Assembly: GCA_911728455.2 (NCBI GenBank)
Contig: OU452228.1
Coordinates: 4,774,001 to 4,838,000, forward strand
DNA length: 64,000 bases
Direction: 5' to 3'
Source of the DNA: Marthasterias glacialis
Lineage: Eukaryota; Echinodermata; Asteroidea; Forcipulatida; Asteriidae
Shown here: piece after piece, positions 10,942 to 24,014 of the stretch
How the letters are laid out: every line of letters begins with the position of its first letter
Position numbering within the stretch: position 1 is the first letter of the stretch
Notes under the pieces: generated by a model
The model's input: only the letters and a program-made list of their open reading frames with translations
Told to the model about the DNA's origin: nothing
Database searches by the model: none
Program-made: the position numbers and the translations under genes

Positions 10942-11095
10942 AGGACTGGTTAGCTCAGTTGGTTAGAGTGCTTGCACAGTTATCGAGAGGTCGCGGGTTT
11001 GAGTCCGGCATGAGCTAAATTTTCTTTGCTCACCCCAATTTATATATTTATTGATATATATATTAATTGGGGTATATATTTTGTTTTCACAGTCA
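10942..11095 (+). repeat. tRNA-derived SINE
   Basis: The head resembles a tRNA: A-box tagctcagttgg (10951-10962) and B-box ggtttgagtcc (10996-11006), spaced as in RNA polymerase III promoters. The tRNA-unrelated body begins aaattttctttgctc. There is no acceptor-stem pairing or anticodon arm good enough for a working tRNA, and a second truncated copy lies about 280 bp upstream, so it is a SINE. The tail is AT-rich and contains an inverted repeat. Confidence 0.8.
11032..11072. repeat. AT-rich inverted repeat in SINE tail
   Basis: accccaatttatatat faces atatatattaattggggt across a short loop, forming an imperfect hairpin of about 18 bp per arm. Confidence 0.7.
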
Positions 11096-12340
11096 TAGGT
11101 ACTTATAATTTTATTTGCCTTTGATGTTCAATAAATAAGGAATTTTGATGGGGCTAAATACTCGGGTGGCCTCGGTTCATGACTATTTTCTATTTTCACA
11201 ATATTATGGTCAATGCTTGTATTGATCATGATCACAAAATATGACAGTGACAGAATTACCTTGCGTGTTGACTTGCCCAAACATAACTTTTTGAGCAGTT
11301 GACTTAACCAGTTTAGGTAACTGTTGTGTACAACAAATCCTGTGATATACCATCACCGACTCACTCATAGTGGGTTGTTGATTGGTTAAACCCCTAACAT
11401 CCTGTGACTGCTGTCCACCCAACAACAGAACCCCCTCCCCCCTCCCCCTGAAAATCTTGTTTTCTGCTTGTCTTGATTAATATGTTCAGTCATCAATCTT
11501 TCATGTTGTTCGCCGTCTCTTTCCTCCTACCTGCTCTACGGGATGTTACGCTCATTACTTTGTGTTTCATCTAGCTGATACACAAACTTCTTTTTTTCAT
11601 TTTGGAGTTTCTTCATCGTTTTCAACAGATTCAAATATTAATTTTCTCTCTGACTTTTCCAGTAACTTAATTTTAGGTAATTCTCACTTTAGAATAGAAA
11701 AACAAATATTTTTTAGGTCTACAGTATATATGCCACTTAAAATGCAGTACTTGTATAAGTATATTGGGGAAATAATTAACTTCATAATTGTACAGTTTGT
11801 TTACTTTTCATTGAAAAAGGACAACATATTTAAATTTTCACAGTTATTTCTGACGCACTTGAATGTCCTATCTTTTGTGACCAGTATAGGTGATTTTGTT
11901 TTTCCTTTTTTTTCCCCAGAAAAATTACTTTTTGTCTAATCACAAGCTTTGTACTGAATAATATGGAATTAAAATTACATTTGATGTCCATGCTAAAATA
12001 AGTCTGGTGGCATGTTGATGTGTTTGTGTCCACACTGCACAGAAAAGTTAATTAACCACGGACACCACAGTTTTTTATTGTCCAAAAAGGTTTTACATCA
12101 AGTTTAAACAATTTTGTTTACAGCTGATCCATCAGGTTATTTTTTATTGTTTCTATCCAAATGTGTACAAAATAAATATGTGTATTTATTAGTTTCCCTC
12201 TCCGATATAAATGATTGGTTGGAAGAAATTAAAAATTGTGACCGATTTAGATTGTTAATTTCTAAATTAAAATTAATTTGAAAACATGTTGTGGTGATGG
12301 TTAATTATGTATTTGTTTTCCAAATAAAGATATTTTGAAG

Positions 12341-15300
12341 GTCTTTTCTGTCTTGCTGTGACGCCCAGGCACGGTTGCCTTGTTTCCCTAGTGAAGGGCT
12401 AGTCTGAAGATGCGCAGGAATAAAAAATTATCCTGCGGTAAAAAGAAATGTGCTGAACAGGTGTGCGCTTTTACCAGTATGTGAAAGTCTGAAGCCTTTT
12501 TTAAAGATTATTTTTAAAGATTAAAAATTATATCTGCGGGGGCTGGATACAATACAGTCATCGAAAGGAAAGATATACTAAAAGCGCCTTCTTACAAGAT
12601 TTACCCTCTCATATATCTGATTATTTGGCGATCAGACTACCTCTCATCCCCACTTTTGGGCATAAACTGTACTCATACTTTCAACATGTACATGTCTGAA
12701 TTAAAAAGCAATTCAAACCGGTGTCCCCAAACATTTCCCTCAGCCATAGTTCACCTGGACTCATTTTGCAACCAGTTATTACCAGCATCGACTGTTTCAA
12801 CTGTTTCAACTTCTATTTTCTGTACCCCCAACTTAATGATACACTTTCACATTGTCTCACGGGTACGTTGCCATGCTAGAAGTTTTAAAAGTTGCAGTTC
12901 TGCAAAAGTTGCAGACGATTTTTCTGTCCAACCTTTCTGACTGGTACCCTGTAAGCGAGATATACTGTCGTATATTCGTCATCGGAACCAGCTTCCTTTT
13001 TCGAAAAATTATCATACTCAAGATGGTCGCGCACGGGAGGAGCCTGTTGTATTTGCTTGCTTTTTGAAGCGGACAGTGTAAGTCTTCGAGCTTTTAAGGA
13101 CTTTGCTGGAGTAACTGAGTCCTTCTGAAGTATCATGTAAGTTTTCAAACTTATTGCTTTCCTATTAAGATATTGGGGACCGCTTCAGAATATTTTTTAA
13201 ACATGTGCGCCAAAGGTTTCATTGAGAAAAATGCGCGTGCGCAGATTAAGTTCGTAATACCACAATTAAATGTACATGTGTGGATGTGGATGTACATGTA
13301 CGTTTGATGTGTGGACATTTTTATACAGGCCAGTCAGGTATGGCGGGCGATACAGTATGCACACTTGGTCACGGAACCCAGTCTTTGGGTTCCAGATACT
13401 AACCCCCCGGAAATGAATCTGTTGGGAGAATTTCCTGTCCCTAACCCCCACCTTGACTGACAACATTCATTTTTTGAGAGATAGAAACACGACGTTTAAA
13501 TGCTCCCAGTTTTGCAACTCATGACACGGAGGCAAACAGCCCTCAAGTCATCGACTGATTGGTTAACTACATTTGATAAGCTTGGTAAGGTGACTCATGG
13601 TATCTAGATAGAAATTCAATCCTGACGAAAAAGGAAATCCCCGCTAAGCTCATTTGGCCAATTCGCGGGATGGGGATGGTGCAGTTGTTGGGAAGCAAGA
13701 AATCCGCTGGCGACGCTCAGAAGTCAGCAGGTGTGCTGGTATCCATCGTGGGTAATACTGTCTCCTTCAAAATCCGAGCTGCTGACTGTCTCTTATTGGT
13801 GTGACCAAGAGGAGTGTTTGCATCAGGAAGTAGATTAATTAGGAGGACTTACATTTGGTTACACAATCCACTGCTGCCAAGGCGACAAGTGGCAGTGTTA
13901 ATCGAGGACAGTGCACGGATGACTGTCAGGGGTGGTGTCAGGCAGCACAGGCACCACGGGCAGTAGGGGTGCCAACCACTACTCACCTGAATTCCGAAAC
14001 CGCTCAATTTGGAGCTCAAAAGCAGTCAAGCAATGAGTCAATGAGGTATATGCATGAGGAGGTTGAGGTGTTCTTTTTCTGTTTTGTGTTGTGCCTCTTG
14101 TTTTGTTGAGCACATGGAAATGCAAAATTATGACTGAAAAGTAAAGCTTTGAGTAAGAGGCACTGGTAGTATTCGCCATAGAAAATGTACGACGTCTGTG
14201 AACACTTTTGCTTTACTCCCCCTCAAAAATTAAGAAGCACATGGTGTGCAACCTCGGCAACGGCTTGTACTAAATATCACTGAGTGATCAGACTGAATAC
14301 AAGGGTATCTCTATTCTGTAGTTCATTTCACAACAAAATCTGGCAGTCATACTGCCCCAAAGTGTTACTGTTTATCCCATCTTCTCCCACAACGCGTTTT
14401 ATTTTTGTTTCACTAACATGTAGTATTTTTTAAACCAACGTTTTTAACGAAAAATAACAGTCCCAAGGGGCCTTTTGAATGGTTTCGAAATATTGATGGT
14501 AACTTATGCACAAGTTATGCTAAAACCAGAACTTGGTTATACTTGCATGGATCTTGGTCAGATTATTTGTGAGGCGTATAACGCAGGGGTGGGCTGCTTT
14601 TATTTCTCCTTCATTATTTATTATAGATTACTTATTAATTATAACCCCACCTCTCTATCTTTTAAACTTTAATAATGAATTATGTTTAAGAACTGTTTGC
14701 TGTCGAAGGTACCGTAGCTTTGTCGACCCATTGTAAGTAATGTGTTCATCGGACGGTCTTGCAACACTACATGGAATAAATAGCGCCCTCTATTCTCGCT
14801 GCCGCCAAGAAAAGTAGCGTTGACTATCCTTCGTCATTCTTGTTCGTCTTAGAGTGATTCGTGCATAATAGCATAGATAGCTCAAGAACTCGGAAACATG
14901 ACTGCTGCGAGTACATGTACATAGCTATATCTATTGTAACAGACGGTGCGAACAAACAGTAAAAAAAAAGACCAGAACAAACATTGCAGACAAACAAAAA
15001 TAAATGTGTACACAGCATATAAAAAAGATTTCAGATCGATTTTTTAACACAACTCATTTTATTTTTAATACTGACAAAGTAACCAGCACATCTTTTTATT
15101 CATCATACTTTTCAGTAGAGACCTACCTCAGTAATTGGCCTTGACTTGAACAATATCCAGCCCAAGCCACAAGCTAATCCAAATGCGGCATTCAACCAAA
15201 CTTGTTTGCAAATAATTGGTGTAAAGCACCTTCGAATCTTGCTTTGAGTGCCAAGTGGTAATATTGTTAATACTCCTTGAATTTCTTGTTTTCACAAATT

Positions 15301-18300
15301 TAAAAGAATTTTTAACTTTATTCAAATGAAATAATCGAATGCATAAGCCAACTTACAAGTTTTTGAAAACTTACAGTCAATTTATTTTGGCGTTCGTCAA
15401 TGTAAACACTTTTGAGTTGTGTCAGAATACCGTGAGATTTAATATAAATAATCCATAATCTCGCCAAAATATTAAGTGAATTGGATCATGTTATTGTCAT
15501 TAGTATTTACAACCCAATTAATATCGCCCTGCATATTATTTCATATTATTTGGCGTAATATTTTCACTTGTGAAGTGTGTGTTTGGTAATCATATTAAAA
15601 TGTACCGGTAATCAACTAGTCATTATTTTGTTATGACGACATTTTTAGCACCATAATTTTGTCTGTGTCAACTTCAAATCAAACACAGAATTGCAGGGTG
15701 GATAAATTAGTTCCGAGGTCTGTTTTCATGACAACTACAGTCTTCCTATAGCCCAATGAACAAACCAAAATCTCCAGTTATACTCAAATATCATTTTATG
15801 GAACTCGTCCTTAACAAAACCTTGTTGTACTGCCGATTACAGGGTATGGGTGGTGGTCCAATTGATTTTGAGTCTTAACGTCCTACTGGTGTAAGTAGTA
15901 CTTAGTCCTTAATTAACTGCACTTCTACTAAGACAAGAAAGTATATTAGTACTTGAGTTATCTTGTAATGTCTTACCACTTGGCTTGCATGCAATAACCA
16001 TTCTTTATCGACAGGCCTTCCTTTGTGTTTTTTGTAAACATTTTAAATTAATATTTAAATTACAGAATAACTGTGTTCCGAAAATGTTATTAAGTCTAGT
16101 ATTTACAGTGCACATGACTGAGATAAACTGTCACGTGCAGTTTGAGTATAGAGTCTTTACTTACACGTAATATAAATTACATGATTGTTGCAGACGTTAA
16201 TAAGATTCTCACATAAAATTGCGGGAAAATCCAAAACGACACTTCAGCGAATATTAACAGTATATGTTTTTAAGGACTGACCAAAATATTTTGAGTAGGG
16301 CCTACAATTCATTAATATAGTTAAAGAATTGTCTGTCAACTAGTAATCATTTTCTGATATTTTCATATTTATAACCTCTTCACTTTCTCACATTTCTCCC
16401 ATATAAACCTCTATACAGCGACTTTTCTTTCTCAGTGTGCACACTTCTAAGGGCGTCACACACTTTCGAAGTTAAATTCAATAAATACACCGTATAAATA
16501 ACTTACGTATAAAAATATCATCATAAAAATATATCCTCGGATGTTTTCTCATAAATATTACAGAAGCACGCATCAGCACTTAGTGGGCTGTTCACAGAAA
16601 ATGACTAAGTGGGACTGGGTTTCAGATCCCCAAGCTTCCTAATTTAACTCATCAACATTAAGCGTTCATTACTTTTTACGATGAAAGTGTACACATCATG
16701 TAGGCCTATTCATGTTTCAGTAACTCCCTTATATTAATCAAACGGTATGTTTTCTATAGAGGAACTATTCGGTGGGCATTACTTGTAAAAATGGTCTCGA
16801 AACTAAATCAATTTCCCAACAGGTACAATGTTTTACTATGTTTGAGAGACAGTCTATAAACTGTAAACAAAATAGCACTTTGATAATTTGTTTGTGACAT
16901 GAGAAAGCCAAACAGTTAATGAGTCGGGACCTGTATAAACCATGCTCTATGTATAAACGGTACTCGTTTTCAGAAGAGGAACAGCCCGGGCGGCCTGCTA
17001 ATAAGACCAAGTAACAGAACGTCACTCCACTTGTCTGAAATCCCTAATCTTGGCAGCCTGAGCCCCTTTTTCACGGTCGGCTGATGCTATAGAGGTTAAA
17101 CCAGGTGTGTCGGCAAAGCGACTGATGTGTACAAACTTGGTGAATACCTCCTTGTTGGAATGACTGACAGGGGATCGGACACCGCGTTATTCCGACGGGT
17201 GGACTCTCCCCTGAGCCACCGAAGGACAGTCCTCACCAAATTGGATACCGCCATTAAAAAAAAACAGCTTCTCGTCTCAGACTGAGGTTTTTGTATGAAT
17301 AGATCAATGTGTCTAAATTGCCGTCAATTACTTTGCATTTTGGAACCATTATAAAGATGGCTGTATAGTATATTGGCCTCAACGTGCAAGCAAATATAGG
17401 AAAATAGTACCGATTTTACAAAAAAAAAAATGGACTAGAGGGTAAAATGAACATAACGCCTAATGGATTTTTCCCGTCCCAGTTGTTTTATTGCTACCAT
17501 TGCGTCTATACTGACTGAGTTTGACAGGAAAGTCTTCATGCGCCAATATAGGATTGAACTAATACTCTTCAGCCAATACATCCGATTTCACGACAAATCT
17601 TGTTTCATTCCAACACAATAAGCCTTATTAGTCTCCAAGTCATACAACGATTAGAACATTTATATGGTTGTCTGACTTCTGCACGACCTTATGAATGGGA
17701 AGCTTATGATAAGCTTAATCAGATGGCCCACGACCACAATGCGTTTTTTAAAAGTCCTTCTTACATTATTTATCTAAGATTCTTCCCAAGTGCTTAAATC
17801 AAATCGAATACGCTTTGTCTCAAAATGTGGTTTGTTTGAATAGGGACTTATTTAGTTACTGGACTCCAATTATGATAGAAATGTCATCACTTCTTCAATG
17901 GAAAGTTGGGCCAGATCAGTAATTGTGGATGTGAAAGTATCGCGCACAAGGGCAGTAGTACTTAATTTTGGGGAATTAACAATGGTTGTGAAAAGTTTCT
18001 AACTTACAACAAAGACAGAAAAACGTCAAAAATGCGAGCCCTCATCTCCTGCCTGCATGGTAAAACTAGATACACTTCGCAGAAGATAGTCATCATTGTC
18101 TAAAATGTTTAATATGTGTAATAATAATTGTAACACATTTTGCACAGAAAAAAAAGTTAAATATTTGTTTTGTTCATTTTGGATAAAATCCACTAAGATA
18201 TTTAACTTTAAAAAAAATGACAGTATATAGCATACAACGAACTCTCGTCAATGAGGAATACTTTCTGCACGTTATATATAGATATATTTATATATTTAGT

Positions 18301-18631
18301 TATTGAAGACGAGACTCTGAGAGATTAACGATAGGCACAGAAATGTTGAAGCATTATGTCTTTGGTCTGTGCTTCATCCTGCACGGTGGCGCAGTCATCT
18401 TTGAGGGTAGTCTTTCTGCATTGTCGTGACATCATGGTCACCGCAGGGATTCATTTCAAAACCAATATGCACTGAGTTCACGAGACTCTCTTCAAAATTG
18501 TTTCGGCGAGAGGTTCAAATTCTGGCTTCCCACACCACAAAGCTTTATAATTCCCGCCGATAGAGAGTTCCTCGTCTCGTTGATTTTCAAAGATCATCTG
18601 TTGTATACCTTAGATGATGTTTCGACAGAAG
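12341..18631. other. Intergenic DNA between convergent CDKL5 and FGF genes
   Basis: Mostly AT-rich with no supportable gene. A more GC-rich, CpG-containing island spans about 13640-14060 and holds only short open frames (44 and 84 codons) without family resemblance; a second small one is at about 17040-17240. These are candidates for regulatory elements. The FGF 3' UTR must occupy the right end on the minus strand; its poly(A) site is not identified. Confidence 0.6.
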
Positions 18632-18835
18632 CTACGAGTATTCGATAGACACCAGCAGAAACTGTGCCATTTGGTGTCGTATCTTTGTCTTGTTCCCAAG
18701 CCGTGTCCGACCGTCTGAGTTCAGACCAATGTACCATTTCTTTTTGCCTCCAACAGGATGGTGATCGGACGAGAAAACTGTGTAGAAAGTCTTCAAGAAT
18801 CTCTCCTCAAATGTGCATTCATGCGTGTGAATAGG
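18632..18835 (-). CDS. FGF exon 3 (C-terminal core)
   Basis: The minus-strand acceptor is ccaaacacag|CCT, phase 0, and the stop is TAG. The 67 residues are PIHTHECTFEERFLKTFYTV, FSSDHHPVGGKKKWYIGLNS, then DGRTRLGNKTKIRHQMAQFL and LVSIEYS. It carries the invariant FGF Cys (ECTF), the aromatic-Y-x-x-L-N strand and the basic heparin-binding loop. There is almost no tail after the trefoil, whereas FGF9 adds about 20 residues. Confidence 0.9.
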   Translation of the reverse strand, partial: PIHTHECTFEERFLKTFYTVFSSDHHPVGGKKKWYIGLNSDGRTRLGNKTKIRHQMAQFLLVSIEYS

Positions 18836-21800
18836 CTGTGTTTGGAAGAACAATGATTGTAATGAGTCATTAACTTCACCAGGAAGACTTGGTATTTTGT
18901 GTTTGGTCAGTTTGTTAGGGAGTGAGTTTAACGTTTTTTATGGGCCTATGAGCAATTGTTTCCTTGGAAACAACGTTAAAATAAAAAGACATTCAACAAA
19001 TACAGTCGCTTTTTATAGAAAGAAATATGAAAGGTAATCTTTTGAGAATACTGCACTTATTTTGTTGTTCCTCAGAAATCAGAATAAAAAAAAATCTAAA
19101 GCCGGTTGTGAAAGTTTTTGGCGAGCATTGTCAAGACCAATCTTATCTCAAACATACCAGAATTTAAAGAATGCACATTTCATAGATTACATTTTGTCTT
19201 AAGAATTATTGATAAATGTTGATGGTGGGTACACATAGTACCGTATTACTTACCGATGGAAAGAGTTTGCCATGTCTATTCATGCAAACATACATTTCGC
19301 TGAGTACACCTTGAATCTTGACCCGTCCAAAGGACGGCGTTGTTATCCGCAAGTGAGCTGCAATAAATGAAAAAAAAACAACTTTTAAAATCAGTATTAT
19401 GCCTCCTGAACCAATAACTGTGTCAAGTAAATTGAGACCAGTCTGTCGCGTTCCCACCGTGCATGGTTTAACACGTTGACAGGTTTTGAAAGCGATTGTC
19501 TGCACTGAAGCAACCTCGGTCTTAATTTAAGCATTTTTTACGAGTATACTGGAAGTATACATCCTAAAATTTCAATCGCGCACCCGATGACCAAAGTGTA
19601 GATGAAAATGATCAGCGACCTCATCGGTGAGAAAGGGCAGTATGTCTCACAAGCAAACAACATTGCGCTTAATTCGCCTCAATATCAAGTGAATAAGGTC
19701 TCACGGTCACAAATATAAATCACAGGGAATGTATATCAATTTGAAGTACTTTCATTTTTGTGGGTAAATAATGAATAAGCTAGCCAAGAAAACAAGAAAA
19801 GTAAAATGTAACTATTCTGTTTAATAAATGTGAGTTTTTAAAATATTTTTTGTTAAAAAATACAGAACGGTAAGTTTCCAAAATAAAATAATGTAGGCCT
19901 ACCGTATTTTCATTGTAACGCACAGCTAACATTAAAACATTTGTGGAAATATCGCATGACCTCAAACGTCGCATAAACCGTCATACTTAAAACTTGATCA
20001 TTATTGCGCAAGAAATAGCTAGAACTCTTAGTCTTATACACTTTAGTTTTGAAATGATAATTTCTTTTGTCGTCTGTATTTTGTCTCATAATTCTGGCAA
20101 TAAGCAGTTAAGGATTCTCAAACACTAGAAACTACAAAATTGCTATGGAGACGACTGCCACTATAATGGAGTGGTCAATATTGGAATTTGGGCGCCGTTT
20201 CTTATCCAAGTGCCTGCCAAAGTGCAGTTGCGAGAAATATAAATCACAAATCCATGCGCTATTATATTCTGTCTCCAACGTGGTTTGCTTAACCGGTGGT
20301 ACGCACAGACAATTTCGTCTGCCTGTCTCTCTCTCTCTCTCTCTAAGTTTTGGCGGGAGAACTATTTCAAGCCTTTTTGTTAAAGTTTGCACATCTTTCG
20401 GTGTCATCTTTCGTGTCGATTGTGTGCAGACGAGAATTAACGGTAGACTCGGCGCCGAGTGAAGGGAAACTGGAGCAGTCGCCAACAAGTCTATTCGCAT
20501 GGCACAGCCCATCTTCACCTCTTTTCTTATTTTCTACAAGATGTGAGCTGAATTGCAAACGAAGAAGACATAGTAATTTTGGCAAGCCAGTGGCAAGTCT
20601 TGACCAAACTATTTGCAACTGTGTTAATGAATGAATATTCTAAGACACGGATATGTCGAGTACTGCATTGTGGGCACGTAAATTTAAGGTTATTTTTGTT
20701 ATCGTCCCGACACCATGTCTTATCGATAACAAACTACATCACACCCACTCCCAGTCAGTGTTACACACTTTCTTGTAAGGAATGTCTCATAAGTTTAAAA
20801 GTTCATGGTGGTAAAAAAATTTGGTTTTCAATCATTATGCAGAGTAATAGATTGTGGTTGTGTTTGTTGATTATGTATAGCTTGCCGTTGTTGTCAATGA
20901 GGAACTTAACGAGTATGATGGATTATCCCAGTAATAAAATTATATTTTCTGCATACATCTCACCCCTTTTCTCCGACAACCTACATCAGGTGCAGCCCAA
21001 CTCAACCCAATCAAGAGATCAAATCCCGACATCTGACAACAGAGCCACCCTCCTGGAATATCAGCCTCAATAAATTGCTCAACCCTTGAACTTCAGTCTT
21101 GTACCCGTCTCACCATTTGCAAGTCAGTAACGAATTCTGATGGGCAATCATTGTAAACGTAAAACAGGTCAAAGTGGGGACACAGTCGACCAAGTCTCGC
21201 CTGGTAATCCGACAGCGAGCGCAGCGGCGTATGGTGACGGCATGTCCCCAGTCTGTGGGTCACGGACTATCCGCGTCGGCGGTGGGCCTAATTGCTGGGA
21301 TTTTTGACGAGTAATAATTTTTTCAATCCACCTTCAAATATTTAATATCTCACATAGAGTCGTCTTTTTTGTAAGTGCCCCTATATAGGAGAAGTTTAAT
21401 TTTTAAACAAAACGTGGCGACGCGCCGTTATAATTCTAATTAGCTGAAAAATAGACAGGTCGTTTAAAGAAAGCGGTGTAACCCCTCGTCAACTCTTGGC
21501 CAATCAAGGCAAAGGGTTCTCTGATAGTTTACGAAATTTCTGAGCGTTGCGAGGTGAATTTCGAGTGGTTCTTTGGGTAACAAAAATAGTAAGCAACAAC
21601 AAAAACCACAACATGAGCATCTTTGAGCATAATCTCCAAAGAGGTGCCGCTGAAACCGGTCTTATTGTCCATTTCGGCCCAATTCAAGTGGTTGATACAT
21701 TTCCAAACCAACCAATCTCCTACCCTCTTGAATTTACACGCACACTGATGAAGGACCTCCTTCTTGACGTCAGAGTTATTTACGTACACCGGTGGTATAC

Positions 21801-24014
21801 AAGGGCCGATTTGACAATACCAGGGTTTGCAAGCAGAGGGCTTGTGTTGCTTGTACAATGATTACTCGGGATTACAAAGGGGGCATGTAGGCCGTTTTGT
21901 CAACATAGCGAAAAAGTCATTTATTAGATGAGTATCTAGTCAGCATTTGACGCGAGACGGGCGCGGCATAGTTTGAATTGCAAAGTTACAAAAAGGAGGG
22001 TGAGACCCCTGACATTCTCTTTAAGTTCTTCAAAGGAACGCCCATAGGGAGTTGAATTGGACAGCTATGATTTTTTGGGTCGCGTCGTGTTAGACCGTTG
22101 TTGCATTACAAAACCATAATCTATTTAAACATGCATGGAATCAGAGAAATGGGAATTGATGATACTGAACACGGTCCCTGATGTTTACTTTAAGAAGAAA
22201 CTATATACCAGGAAGACTTTGTGAATCTGTCGGAATGGTTGGTTGTTGGGCTGCTTTCCTTACATGCTGTAAGATCCAGGTGTCGAAGACCACTCAAGGA
22301 ACTTTTTCCTCCAGGGCCCACTTGAAATTAATGAGGGGTCCATGCTCTTCAACGGCTGTCGACCCCGTGGACTAAAAGGCCGTGTCAAAGTTCGCACATC
22401 AATTAGAGAAACTCGCCCCGAAATGTCTGTCGGGCCGCTCAATTGGGTTATTAATAGCAGGAATTTGTGTACATTAGAAACCGACACACATTTTCCATTT
22501 CGCGGTATGTTCTCTTTCAAGTCAATTTCAGCGTGAATAAGCTGTGACGCAATTTCTCTGGCGTGAAAACGGAATTTTGTTGTGAAGCAGAGGGCACTCC
22601 CTGTAAGAAAAACCCCCTCCTGTGTGTGCCGTAAAGAGGATGGTTCCATACGGGACCCGTCTTCAACTCATTTGCCCAAGGAAGTTAGCGAACCGAGAGA
22701 AGGGACAATATCAATGGTGTAAGAAGAAAAATAGCCACGGGGTCTATTTCACCGGGCACTCAACCGGCCTTAATTACAAGCCACTTTAGGATCATGTTTG
22801 TAGTCCGGCGTCCTGTTTGAGAAAAAGCCGTCCGTCAAAAGAAGTTTGTTGCAACCCCGTTTTACCTGATTTTATTTAGCCGCAATCCCGGTACATGTAC
22901 CGGTATTATACAATATTCATAAAGACGGCATTCATTAACGTCTTTCAGGGAGGGAACAAGCTCAAAGAAACAATTAGTCTTGGACTACAGGCTGGTTAGA
23001 TATTCATTAAAATCAAGCTCTCTGGATCATTTAACTTTTTAGCACGTGGTAAATGACCCATTGGAAAATCACAAGTGGCTCCGATTGATTTCGCAGCTTG
23101 AGCGTTAATCGGGGAGGAAGTGAGCAAATGACCCCAGCGTCTATCGTGCTGGCATCCTCCCGACGGGACGACTTACCCGCCAGGGCGGACCAAGTACCCC
23201 TGCCGGTTACTCATTCCTATCCCACGTTCAACTTGTAAAACTAGTAAAAATTTAGGGAAGGAAATTTCTGTCAACCACGACGTTCACCCAACGTGGTTCA
23301 TCCATCCTATTACTTGCAAAGAAATTGTGTCAAACATGCTTCCAATAAAATAGAAAGTTTTTCAAGGACATGAGACAACGCACGATGTGTTTTGACTCGT
23401 TGAGAGGCCTTCAGAAATATTATGCATGGCAACGTGAAGTTTACGGGACGCGGGCGATTTCAACGAAAGCATTTAGCATAGGTGATTAAAAGTGTTAGAA
23501 AAGTAGCTTGAGGCTTAAAACAGATATAACATATTAACTTAATCTTATATAGATACTTACTGTAAGGATCTGATCTATTTGTTGCTCCATGGATTGTTTC
23601 ATTGTCATAGATTGCAAGCCAATAACCAGTTCTGCTGTATAACTGTTTCAGCACATCGGATTCATACCTTCGAAATCCTTCTCCGATCATCCTCCTCATT
23701 CTTGTGGATATTCTGTTGTCCTCCACAGATGTTTGTACTGTGCTGAGGATGATATTGTTCCTTTCTACCACCGAGATGTTCACTGCTTTATGCACAACGT
23801 TTTTTGTAATTTCGCCCCTTGCGAGCTCAGTACTTTGTGTTGAAGGCTCATGGGTTTTGGGCAGTGCTTGCCGCGATGACACAACGTCAGCAGAATTGAA
23901 AGTCGGTGTGGGCCTACTTGAGGATAATGTTAAACAGAGAAGGAGCAACACTGCCCCGATGTGCATAGCTCTCCTGCTCGCTCGTTCAATCCAACTTTCC
24001 ATTGCGTTATTCAT
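18632..24014 (-). CDS. FGF family ligand, FGF9/16/20-like (3 coding exons)
   Basis: Secreted fibroblast growth factor, ligand of FGF receptor tyrosine kinases with heparan sulfate. Minus-strand exons are 24014-23561, 19357-19254 and 18835-18632, giving 253 residues from the first in-frame ATG (context aagATGa). A signal-peptide core (AMHIGAVLLLLCLTL, residues 17-30) is followed by a variable region and then the beta-trefoil from about residue 120: QLYSRTGYWLAIYDNETIHG, FGRVKIQGVLSEMYVCMN, ECTFEERF, WYIGLNSDGR, GNKTKIRHQ. Introns fall at the two positions conserved in FGF core genes. The last exon resembles FGF9 most ([20 protein letters not shown]), while the Cys of YVCMN recalls FGF8/17/18. 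N-glycosylation sites are at NIS, NET and NRS. The subfamily call also rests on the adjacent MICU-like exon. Confidence 0.88.
19254..19357 (-). CDS. FGF exon 2 (middle core, 104 bp)
   Basis: The minus-strand acceptor is tttattgcag|CTC and the donor CCATCG|gtaagt, phase 1 in and 0 out. The 104-bp length is the standard size of the middle FGF core exon. It encodes (T)HLRITTPSFGRVKIQGVLSE and MYVCMNRHGKLFPS, the beta strands around the G-x-V-x-I-x-G motif. Confidence 0.92.
19358..23560 (-). other. FGF intron 1 (4.2 kb)
   Basis: No exon-like frame. It includes a (CT)n microsatellite at about 20325-20344 and unusually GC- and CpG-rich blocks at about 21190-21290, 22290-22660 and 23080-23220 compared with the rest of the window. 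First introns of developmental ligand genes often hold enhancers; whether these blocks do is inference. Confidence 0.55.
20325..20344. repeat. (CT)n microsatellite
   Basis: About ten uninterrupted CT units within FGF intron 1. Confidence 0.9.
23561..24014 (-). CDS. FGF exon 1 (signal peptide and first core strands)
   Basis: The open frame extends upstream past 24092, but the first in-frame ATG is at 24014 (the farther candidate is GTG). The minus-strand donor is CCTTACA|gtaagt (phase 1 out). It encodes a 16-residue n-region, a hydrophobic signal core, and then a Ser/Thr-rich linker of about 85 residues with one N-glycosylation site (NIS). After it comes RRYESDVLKQLYSRTGYWLA, the start of the trefoil. 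Confidence 0.88.

Larger units (their letters stand above)
7146..12340 (+). other. CDKL5 3' flank, probable long 3' UTR
   Basis: AT-rich, no exon-like open frames, and two SINE copies near 10.7 and 11.0 kb. Possible poly(A) signals on the plus strand include AATAAA at 7425-7430 and 12323-12328, the latter followed by a tg-rich stretch. Which is used cannot be told from the sequence. Confidence 0.4.

Noticed and set aside
10942-11015. Possible functional tRNA gene
   Set aside because: A- and B-boxes are present, but the arms do not close into a cloverleaf and a truncated copy lies nearby, so it is a SINE head.
20132-20634. Several 80-128 codon frames on both strands in FGF intron 1
   Set aside because: They overlap one another and the CT microsatellite, have no family match and lie in an intron.
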